NCBI GenBank assembly: GCA_932294295.1
Contig: OW028579.1
Coordinates: 34,173,250 to 34,237,249, forward strand
Reading direction: 5' to 3'
Source of the DNA: Alitta virens
Lineage: Eukaryota > Annelida > Polychaeta > Phyllodocida > Nereididae
DNA length: 64,000 nt
Position 1 is the stretch's first letter. Each line of letters begins with the position of its first letter. Made by a program: the position numbers and the translations under genes. The notes under the pieces were generated by a model. That model searched no databases and had not been told where the DNA came from. It worked only from the letters and a program-made list of their open reading frames with translations. Shown here piece by piece: positions 47,888-59,800 of the stretch.

Positions 47888-50800
47888 GGTACACTTAGGT
47901 TGCAAGGTATATTTGGAAAATTAAATCATTTAAATGTAAATAAAAGGTTATGAATTCATTTCTTTCATGATTATCAAAAGAATAAATTTGATAATTCTAA
48001 AGTTCATGAAGAGAAAGTAAAATACACTGGTCATCCAGTGACAGTCTGTAGACTTTACCATCACTATACTCACCCGGACACTCGGCCCAATTCGAATTGT
48101 CAATAAAGCACCAGTACGTTCGGTGAGCCACTGTCGTGCATTCGAAATATGGAATATTTTCCCAGTAAAATATAGGAAGACAAGGTCCTCCCACTGTCCC
48201 TGCAATACCATTCACATTCACCGTGTAATCTGAAAAGCAAGACAGATTTCTTATAGACAGATAGATAGATAGATAGATTATAGATAGATAGATGGATAGA
48301 CGGATAAATAGATTTATGGATGTAGATTGATGGATAGATACAAAAATGTAGATGGATAGATGGATAGATAGATAGATAGAGACAAATTGGTTACAGAATA
48401 GAAATTGGAATTATTAATGTTACATTGTAAAAAAAATGTTTAAAATATATTGTGGTGGGCCAAATTGTCCATTATAAATCATTGTTGGTTTTCACAGACA
48501 CTCAGCACATCATGTATATACATATTTGCATGCAACACGATACATGTGTTGATATTTAAGTTTGAGATAACAAGTGAAGTGTTAATATTTATAATATATT
48601 ATTTATATTATTATGATATTTTAACATTGGGTCTATTTCCTGGTGCGTAACATAGGCTCATCTTCAGCCTACAAAAAAAGAGCAGGAGTGTGAATCGAAC
48701 TCGGGTCACCCACACAGAAAGCAGGAATGCTAAGCATTACACCACATATACCACAACTGCAGGTGGTGATTCAAGGATCACAATAAAGCAGCAGTTCTAT
48801 TTAAAGTTTGAGTGATACATACAAATATTATATAAGAGGTATTTCAAAAACTTCAAGGTCACTTAACAAACTATGGTGCAGGGTTCTTCCAAAACACCCT
48901 AGTAGTATACCATTTACGCCCCTCGAAGGTCCTGGGCCTCCACGCGGCGAGGGTGGAAACACTTGGGGTGAAGTCCTCTATCCCCAGTGGCTAAAACAGG
49001 ACAGTGCCCATTGCACAAGCTGCTCCAGCTATCCAACGTAGACACTTATTGATTTTTTGCATGCTTCTGGTTTCTACTACCAACTATGGATGATCAATCT
49101 TACCCTAGAGAGCCTCTACATAGCCCACTCAGGTGCTGATGAGGCGTTAAACATTAACACTACCTACCTACCAGTATACCATTTACACAAGTAACTGTCA
49201 TCACATAATAATTTTTAGAGGGTTCCACTGCACCAATCCACAAATATATATGAATTACATTGTAATACTCTCCCAGCTTATTCGTTTTGTTTAATTATCA
49301 AGAAGAGCCTACCTATTTTCTATGTGACTGGCTGGTGTAGTGGTTAAGGTGTAGAACTGTTAGGCATGGGTAACCCAGTCAAGAAGTTAGCTCATGTCAT
49401 GGTCACTGTGACCTCACCAGACACTCATCGTGTGATGTCAAACATGACAAGATCACAGTGAAATCATGATGAGGTCATGCGGTGATCATCATTAGATGTA
49501 ACAAAGCTACACAGCTTAATTGCTCCAGGCTACTATGGGATGGGATTGTTGCAGAATGATAGGAGCATGCATGATCAGCTGGCAGTTAGCTCACAGAGAG
49601 GTCATACTGTGACCTCCCAGTGTGAGTTCAGGTGAGCTCCGTGAGGGTTCTGTGACCTTACAGTGAGCTCACAGGCTACCATGGGATGGGAATGTTGCAG
49701 AAACATAGAATCACACATGATAAGCTAAGTTAGCACAGAGAAGACTCACATTGTGACCCCACTCTGTGAGTTCACTGTGAGACCACTTTATGGTTACAAG
49801 TTAGCTCAGTGACCTCACAGTGTGATGTCTCCAGGAGTTTCTGTGAGCTAAATGTGAGCTCACTGTGAGTTCAAATTCTTCACTGGGGTTGGGATGAACA
49901 CATAACTTACCAAGACATGGTGGTTGTGCAGAGGTACTTAAACATGGTGCAGCTGAAACATAAAATGATACAGGAGAAATCATTTTATGAAAAATCTGAC
50001 ATAGAATTTAAAATGTTTAGTTTGAATTGAATCCTGCTATAACAGCTACATATATGGTCAATGCGCTGACAGTTAATTGTTGAATTGACGTAGAAAGTTC
50101 CACGCCATTCAGTGATCCTTATTGTATCACATTTAACCCTGCCAGTGCTTCCTGGGGGCTTGGAGTCCTAGCTTGTGTTTTGTATCGATGTAACTGGGCT
50201 TCTGTTACTATCAGTATCCCTTGGTTTTATGTATTCCTTGAGAAAGATACAAATAAACCATGGTAGAATTGATACGTTATGTATTCTTATCTTCTGCTAA
50301 AAAAACTGCATTGATGAGTCACACTCCTATATAATTCAGGAGTAATAAATTCAACCTGGAACAAATAGGTAACAAGCTGAAAACTTCAGGAAATGTTTAA
50401 GTCCCAAAAAATCCCCCTTGTGGCAAAGCAGGAATTCAAGATGGCGTCCAAACTGGCTGTCATTTTCATTTATATGTCTAAATATGAAGCTTGAGAGTTT
50501 AGATGTATGATTGTTCTTTTTTCGGTCTTTGGGAATATGTGGCAGTTTGCAACGCGTACACATCTCAAAACTGACATAAAATTGCAGCATCCTATTTTCA
50601 GGGCTTTGTTTCATGTCTTTGTATATTTTGAAACATTTTAGAAAACAAAATGAAGGTAAATATGAATTTTCCGAAAGTTTATGAATTTTTTTGACCAAGA
50701 AACACTAAATTCTATCACTTGTAAACTTCTGTATTGGTGAGAGTCAGTGGGTGGTGTCCCAGCCACAGATTCAATGCAGTAAAGCCTTTGGCTGATATTC

Positions 50801-53800
50801 TACCATTCCTGCATGAGTGCATCTTCCTTCAGCATGGCCTCCATCTCCGCGTGGCTCCACTGTGCAGCCTTGCTCTATATCGTGCCAATGCCATGGATTT
50901 TTTACTGTAACCCTAAGGCGGCGAAGGCAAGAGTCAAGCAATAATAAACATCAGACAATGCACAGGGTGTCAAAATATTTTTACAGGTGATTTTTTGCAC
51001 TTAAAATAACTTTCAGTTCTACCAGCGTGGAAGGTAAGGGGTCCCTTTTTCCAACTCCATGGCTCAGTTAGTCTGAACAGTGGTCAATCAGTTGCCATCA
51101 GGGGAATAGGGTGATATGGCGTAGTGTGGCATAGCATGGCATAGTGTGTCCTGGCAGACCATCGTCTCCAGAAGTTGGATAGTTGTTTCCATCCTTCATC
51201 TCATTGCTATGGTCCCTGCCTGTCCTAATTAGCCCAACAGGTTCAGAAATACAGGACGTTAAAGCCCTAATCCACCCACCCAGTAGTTGCCTGTTACTCT
51301 CACCACTGCTTGTTTATCTCCACCTATCCTGGTGGTGTTTCATTCATCTCATTGCCATGGTCCCTGCCTGTCCTAATTAGCCCAACAGGTCCAGAAATAC
51401 AGAACATAAAGCCCTAATCCACCCACCCAGTAGTTGCCTGTTACTCTCACCACTGCTTGTTTGTCTCCACCTATCCTGATGGTGTTTCATCCTTCATCTC
51501 ATTGCCATGGTCCCTGCCTGTCCTAATTAGCCCAACAGGTCCAGAAATACAGGACGTTAAAGCCCTAATCCACCCACCCAGTAGTTACCCGTAACTCTCA
51601 CCACTGCTTGTTTGTCTCCACCTATCCTGGTGGTGTTTCATCCTTCATCTCATTGCCATGGTCCCTGCCTGTCCTAATTAGCCCATCAGGTCCAGAAATA
51701 CAGGACATTAAAGCCCTAATCCACCCACCCAGTAGTTGCCTGTTACTCTCACCACTGCTTGTTTGTCTCCACCTATCCTGGTGGTCTTGGTGCAGTCCTC
51801 AGATAATCGCTCACCTGGAGTCCTGCATATAGACTCGTCTGACACCAACATGCTTCCAGTGCCTCAGCCTGCACTGCTTGCATATTTCAGTATTCAAATG
51901 AGGTTTGTAGGCTAGGCAGGAAGGACAACAATCCTCGTGTAACCAATTACAGTTCATAGTCTGTCTGGAGAGATGAAACCTTGTCCTGTTTGGAATGCAT
52001 CCTAGTTATTATCAATTGTTGTTTTATCTGATTCTGCCTAAGCTGAACAGGACTCCTTTACCCTGCTGTTTTTTTTTAACATAAAGATCTTTTGCATGTC
52101 TACAAAATCCATTCATTCTGTTATCTTCCAGAATAACCTGGCTTTAATAGATCTTTTCATCTGCATATTGCTTTACAAGCTTGGTCACTGCTTTGTGAAA
52201 CACTTGTCAGTTTACCACCATCAAACTCTGACATATCAAACAACAATACATTTAATCAAATATTGCATTTACAATGAACTTTCACACTCCTAAACTCTCA
52301 AGCATATATTCTGATAAGTAAATGTTCATATACTGATGAAAAACATTGTACTGACTGGAGACAACTCCTTTGCATGTAAAATGCCATTTTATCTAAAATA
52401 AAAATTATATCATTTGTATCTTCCTACATTCCAGAGCATCATGCATGGATATGTTAAATTAAATTCTGATATAATTGATCATGTTTTTTTCACTTATTGT
52501 TTTACTTCCAGATGTGTAAAACAGAGATTCCAGTAACCTATACCAGAAACTACATGAAACAACAAAAATTGCCGCTATGGTACTAATATTATGTTACTTA
52601 TTCATCTAATCTTAAGAAAAATGATTTTATAGAATTCCTTATGTTTGAAAACCTATATTTGGACTCTTTGTTCGAATTAATATCATGTCTCAAGCCTGAG
52701 ATATGATGAAATTGACAATGGCAGCCGTTTTGGATGCCATCTTGAATTCCCGCTTTGCCATAAGGGGGATTTTTGGGGACTTTCAATATGTTATTCCTGA
52801 TCTTTTCTGAACATTTCCTGAAATTTTTAGCTGGTTACTAATTTCTTCCAGGTTTGACCCCATTCTGTGCTACTGCTCCTGAACTATAGCTGTTCTATCC
52901 CATAATGACTCATGAGGTAGTTGGGTTATTATCTGGAAAATGGCATATTTGGCCTTCAAAACATAGAAAATAAATGTTCCTTGTAAAGCAACTGTATGCA
53001 TGTGATCAGATGGAGAAAACTCCCAGGAATAAACACGTTTTCTGTTACAGCAAAAAATCACAGCTGAATTTATCATCCTGTAATAAAATGGAAGCGTTAC
53101 AGATGGATTACCTTGACTTACTTTGAAGTTCACAGGGGTAAAATTCTACATAAACCTTGTACCTTCAACAGATGACATGACAGATTCAGGTATATTCTTG
53201 CTAGGATAGTGCAACTTGCACAGATTATCATTTCAGATAATTTCAAATATGTGTGACCATGACCTGTATCTGAGGTGGGTGGCGGACGAAACGGCTACTC
53301 ACGAAAACGGCTACAGCCAAAACGTCTACAACCATAAAGCCAACAGCGAAAACGGCTACATGACGATAACCAAAACATCTACACCAATTTCCGGGACATA
53401 ACCAAAACGTCCATACGGTTTATAAAGCCTTAGCCAAAACGTCCACATGCTTTTTCGCTACTTAACCATAATGTCTACAGTGCCTTTTCCCGCTGACCAA
53501 AACGGCTACACTTACAGACCAAAACGTCCACAGACCAGCACAGCTTTAATTAGACAGGACCAATGCAATGGAATAATTGGAGGGGGAGAAAATCAGGTCA
53601 ATTGTCAAGGTGAACTACTCTTGGGTAAGTTGTGATGTGTCAAGTTTTACTCAGGTGTCAGAATAAATTGCAATTGCAGGTCCTTTAATTGCCGCCGGTC
53701 GTACCATCAATAACATGCAATCGTGGCTTCTCCTTGTGATCGTAGCTACACTTCGTTTTATGAAAGTGTAGCCGTTTTGGGGTATGAAAGTGTAGCCGTT

Positions 53801-56800
53801 TTGGCATTTATGGCTGTAGCCGTTTTGGACATTGCTTGTAGCCATTTTGGACATCGCTTGTAGCCGTTTGGACATCGCCTGTAGCCGTTTTGGTCATCTG
53901 TTCATTTGGGATTTTTGGGTGTAGCCGTTTTGGGGATGCCATTAAATTTTGTAGCCGTTTTGGGCTGTAGCCGTTTTCGCGGGTTGCAGTTTTGACTGGC
54001 ATTCATCTGAGGCCACAGGGATCAAATTCTGCCCTAAACTTTAAGAAACAATACCTTCAGGTATATTGTTGCTAGGATCATGCAACTTGCAGAAATTATC
54101 CATTAACGACATTTGGTGACTTCCAGGCAAGGGTAACCTTAATTGATTGACCTTTTTTTTTTAGGTCACAGGGGTAAAATTCATCCCCAACCTTTAGAGA
54201 CACGACTTCCGATTTATTGTAATGCTGATCCATTTCATAAGATGTGCTATGTGGTCCCATGTTTTAAGCAGTTCGGAGGGCCCGGACCTGTCCGGCCCAA
54301 GACGCACTTGTAGTGTATGTAAAATAAGGAAGCACTGGGAGGGATAATTATTAAATATGTACAAATATACCAGAATCAACACTTACGAGGACATATAGCC
54401 CAAATCTTGTGACCGTCAATGAAACACCAATATGACTTGTAGTCCGCATTAGTGCATGAGTGGTAAAGGACTCCTTTCCAAACAAATGGGAAAACACAAG
54501 GTCCACCATTACCCCCTTTGCCCATCACACTGACAGTGTACTCTGGAAAAAAAATAAGTTGCTTGCACAAAAGTAATTGAAATGTGAGCTACACATTCAG
54601 AGAAGCCACAGTCTACAATCACTGGGGAACCTTCACTGAGTGCAATATCCAGAAAATCTGGTACTGTAGATTCTAGATTGACTTATCTACCATACAGTTG
54701 ACAAGACTTTGCCTTTCTATTTTTTTTTCCACGGTCAGAATGGGAAAATATATCTTCTTTGAAAGTATCTTAACTGGTAGCAGTCTAGTATTGATCATGC
54801 TGATACAAACGACCTCTCTGGCATAATTATTATGAAGCTTATTAGTTACATTGTTCATTCAACAAGATGTGAAGTTCAACAACACTGGTGATGATCATCT
54901 GAATTTTACCTGTGCAGAACTCTGTAGGGTTGGGGTTTTCACAGGGACCCACTGCAAAATGGAAAGTTCTTTAAGTGCACTGTCACAACTTTAAGTAAGA
55001 AGAAAACATCACTGAAATTGTTCCAGTGGATTTATCTTGTTTAACCTAGACAAGTTTGATGATTTATTGCTGGATTTTTAAATTGTCCATTTATTTAATA
55101 GGGAGCCTAAATTACTAACTTAAAGCTTTGCAATATGACCAAAATACTTTGAATCCAGGTTGTCAAAATCGAAGCTTTACCATGTTTCTCTAAAGGAACA
55201 AATGATTATTACGGTAATACATACAAGGGCAGTTAGCCCAGTCGCGATTGTTGATGTAGCACCAGTAGGTTTTGTGGTCGACATCAGTACAGGACGAGTA
55301 CATAATACCCTTCCAGAAAAAGTAATCGAGGCATCTACCACCCTTGGTTCCTTGTTGACCATTGATATTATATGTGTGCTCTGAAAACAGATAAAAAGTA
55401 GTTTTGTAGTGTATTTGCCTCAATTTCTCTATGTGGAGTTGAGCAGCTCACATGTATAAGACCAGCGGCAGAGGGTGGAGCAATGGAGATGTATTATTGC
55501 AGTGTGGAACATCTAAGCGTGCATGGACATATCTAGCACACATTGACTTGCATATAAGCGTGGACATGACTTGCTGACCACATCCACATCCACGTGCGTG
55601 GTTATGCAATATAGCACACAACCACGCACACACACTTGTTTGTCACATACGCGAATGCACTATTTTACACATATGAAACTCGCCCTCGAAGGTCCTGGGC
55701 CTCCACGCGGCGAGGGTGGAAACACTTGGGGTGAAGTCCTCTATCCCCAGTGGCTAAAACAGGACAGTGCGCATTGCACAGGCTGCTCCAGCTATCCAAC
55801 GCAGACAATTATTGATTTTTTACATGCTTCTGGTTTCTACTACCAAATATGGATATTCAATCTTACCCTAGAGAGCCTCTACATAGCCCACTCAGGTGCT
55901 GATGAGGCGTTAAACAATAACACTACCTACCTACCTTCACTTATGAAACTCCTTTTGTTTAGAGTAATAGTCTGTCTACAATACAAATCTTTGTCATTGA
56001 TTCTTATTTTTACTCTACCTACTGGTCATCTTCTTTTTTTCTTTCTTTTTATAGTTGACAAGAAACCTTCACCTTGAGCGACCGCATGAGGGTAATTCGG
56101 ATTACCCTCGATCTTTTGGCGTCCATTTTAACAGTCGATTCACAATTATTCAAGCTTATAGCACTGTCAATAATGACAAAACTACCCTGTTCAAAGTTGC
56201 TTAGTTCACATCTGGGACGCTTCTGGTGGTTTTAAGGTACTGTGGTCACCAGTATTAATAAATTTCGGCAATGTGGATTTGAGGGTAATCCATATTTCAA
56301 TATGCAGGGATAGTGGATTTTCACGGAAGGTTCCCTATATTGCCACCAGGTGGCTATGACAGAATACTGCAATTCTATTGGCTGAAAAAGTTCCCGCCCT
56401 TGGCTGAAGCAAAGTGCATCCAAGCAGTAATATTTTTGGTGCATTTTAATGTATATTTGACACCTTATCATTCAGTTGATTTTTGTTATTTCTCTGAGAA
56501 AGTTATATTTATTGAATAAGTCAGTGATTATCTTCTATGTCTGAAAAGCAAAATTAGTAATAAGAGGAGAGGAAGGACTTATGTCTTGCTGCTCAGTGAA
56601 GAGACTCTATTCGAGGGTAATCTTGCCAGCTACTTACTGTCTGATGGTCAAGAGTCACTCTGAATCAAAGACTCCATGTCTACAGTGCTATTCCTACCAT
56701 TTAATTAAGCCGGTTTCATTGGTTTGATATGAATAGTAAAGGGACAACTAGGCAATATATATACAATTTCGATTCAGTATTTAATGCACAAATATTGGAA

Positions 56801-59800
56801 ATAAATCTAGGTTTGAAAAAAATATCATTGAAGTAAATGTTTGGAAAAATGTACCCAATACTGTAACTCTACACATATTTATAAAATATGATTTCATGTA
56901 ATAAATCAATTTGTCTGAGCCCCTTGCAAATTGTTGCTAAAAATACCTCACATATTCACGTGACCCTAGCAACCTCATTTTGATTCGACAACAAGAAAGA
57001 TCTACAAAAAACTAATAACGAGGTGCGTCTTAAAACTAATTTTTCAAAGACTTATAAATTCCCACCTCCAACCCCATCTACCACCAATTACTATAAACCT
57101 TGCTAGGGTCACGTGAGGACGTAAGGCCATTTTATCATGCTGCCAAAATGTATAACTCCAAATATGAACAAAAAATCAATATGGAGATTTATTATGAGGG
57201 CCTTTAATGCTGATTGCCATGTATGTTTATTGTTTTAACCATCATTATCAAAAAATTGACATCAATGTCAAAAGTCTCTATTTGTTCAATAAACATACTA
57301 CCTGGGAGTTAGACCAACACAAATTTTTGTTATTGCTTGGGGGCTCGAGACAAATGTCTTTGTGAATTGAATTGATAATTTTGTGGAGTAACTTGTTCGG
57401 TGAACAAGTGCACTCAATTTTTTTTCCAGACACTGGAAAATTTGTATTTTGAAAAGTAGCATGTTGATACACATTTATGCTGTGAATTTTATAAATGTTG
57501 GTACATATAAATGCAGCACTGTACATACACAACCCAGCAGCTTGCTGTGACCAAAAAAGACAACAATAAATATTTAACGGAAAGACACTTGAAACCATTT
57601 TAGCAACTCGACTGACTGACTGACTGATTCAGATAGATGGATAGATAGATATTTTTAACTTCTTTTGCCAAGATCACGATCATATGTGAATGCTTTTTTT
57701 AAATTTTGTATGAAATGAAATGGTATTAGCACGTACTTAAATATAGGCTAACACTTCAAAACTTTGACACTTCTTGGCACAAGAAGTTTTTAACGATATT
57801 AGGCCTTAATATCAAATATATTTTAAATATATTATGTGTCAAATTTGGCAGGTTTCTAAGTACAATATATACATCACAGATGTAAAAAAAACTAATGAAT
57901 TTAAAATAGGTGGGTGCTTAAGTAAAGACAGTGCTTTGATTCAAATTGCATACATATCTGAATTCAGCTTCTATACTTCCTTGCAGGCTGCACTATTTCT
58001 GCATGGAGATGCAGTCAGTATAATGTAACTTAATGAATCAATTGATCATCATTTAATAAAACTTTCTAAGAACAATAAGGTACTCCCATTATTTTATTTT
58101 TTATTTATTTTTTGGCATTGGATTTAAATGGCCATGGAGGGACAGCAATTGTTGTCAAATTTCTGGCAAATCAGACCATTCTATGTGACAATTACACTTG
58201 TAATATGTGCTTTACTGTTTGATCACTTTTTTCGTCATTTGCCATGCATTAGTTCCCCTTAGAAATGGGTACAAATGATGAAAAACCTGTGAATCAACAG
58301 ATAAAATGGATGCCACAGGACCGAGGATTCATGCGGTCGCCCCCAGTGACCTTCCTTGAGTACATTATGTGCTTTAGATGGTTTTGTGGATTTGAACAGA
58401 AATTTAGAACTAGTTACTAGCTTAATAAGTCTCATACAAAAGTAAAAGGCAACGTCAATTTTACATCTCAGACATACTGGATAAGTACTGGTTGTATAGG
58501 TCAACAATAAAATCATTAATAAGGTAGCAGATCTAGAGTATCTGGTGCCATGTAGGACGTAAGTAGTCAGTTGTGTGCTTTAAAATGCATATATCATAGA
58601 TAAATTTACCTGTACAGAATGGTTCTTGGGGTGCTACATTTGTTGTCGGAGGTTTGTCAACGCTAATCACCGAAGAATTCTGCGGCTGCGCAGTGGAACT
58701 TTCTTGAGTTACCGGTACAATTTGTTGCGAATTTGTGGATATTTCAGTTGTAGATGTAGTATTCATTGATGGGGTTGCAGTCGGAGTAGCAGTTGTGGTG
58801 GTCCGAGTCGTGCTTGACTTTGTTGCTGGGCCAGTCACCCGGGTGACTCTAGTTGGGATCGTCGAACGTGTGGTGCTTGAGCGTGTAGTGCTAGAACGTA
58901 TAGTGGTAGACTGTGTAGTAGTAGATCTTGTAGTAGTAGATGTTGTAGAAGTAGATGTTGTAGTAGTAGATTTGGTGGTGGTAGATTTTGTAGTGCTTGG
59001 TGGCAAAGTGACCACTGTGGTGGTAGATTTTGTAGTGCTTGGTGGCAAAGTGACCGCTGTGTTCTTTGTGGATGGTGTGCTTGTTGGTGGCACTGTGGGT
59101 GGGCTCTGTCCTTTGGCTGAACCTGGTTGGTATTTGCAATCGAATTTTCAGTTTATAAACCACAAATAAATGAATGTTCTAAAAACTTAGAAATCTATAC
59201 CAGACACCTGCTGGCTTATGAGGTCAACTAGCCAATATTAAATTCTATTTGTGGATGAGAAATATTTAAAGAATACAGACGTTACGTTCCTAATGTCAGT
59301 ATGCATGTATTACTAAAAAAAACAAAAAACAGATACAGCTTTAATATTGTTTGGATCAAGGTGCAATGCAAGAGTACAAAGTTTGATTAAGTCTAGATAT
59401 TTTTATGGAACAAATACATATATCCAAGGCTTCTTAGGGCCCAGTCTAAAACCAACCTTCTATACTTAAACAACCACCCCAATTCACAAAATATTTATTT
59501 TATACAATTAATTCCTCTAAAGAGGGGTTCACACTGTCACGAGTGGGGATGGTGAGTGAGCGCAGATGACGAAAATGTTTTATTACTGCTTATCCTTGTC
59601 CATACGTCATTCACTCGCCGAGCGATTTACGAATACTCGTAATCTATAGAACGCTCGTAGTTCCTCCAGATCACGGTTGAATATCCATGTGGAGGGCAAA
59701 AATTTTTGTACATGTTAAAAAATTTGGCGGACATTTGACGGGTAAATTGTTTACGATTTAATGGGAATCACTCGGCGAGCGGTTGGCGAGCAGTTGATGA

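Noticed and set aside
50351..50698. 115-codon minus-strand frame
   Set aside because: It falls in the left arm of the large inverted repeat and has no recognised domain; its counterpart in the right arm is not conserved as a frame.
48808..56077. Shared peptide LEGPGPPRGEGGNTWGEVLY in two places
   Set aside because: It is the translation of the SINE-2 head at 48918 and 55682, not a protein family.
58735..59169. 144-codon plus-strand frame rich in Val/Asp
   Set aside because: It is the antisense of the Thr/Ser-rich mucin exon, whose minus-strand reading has correct splice sites and phases.
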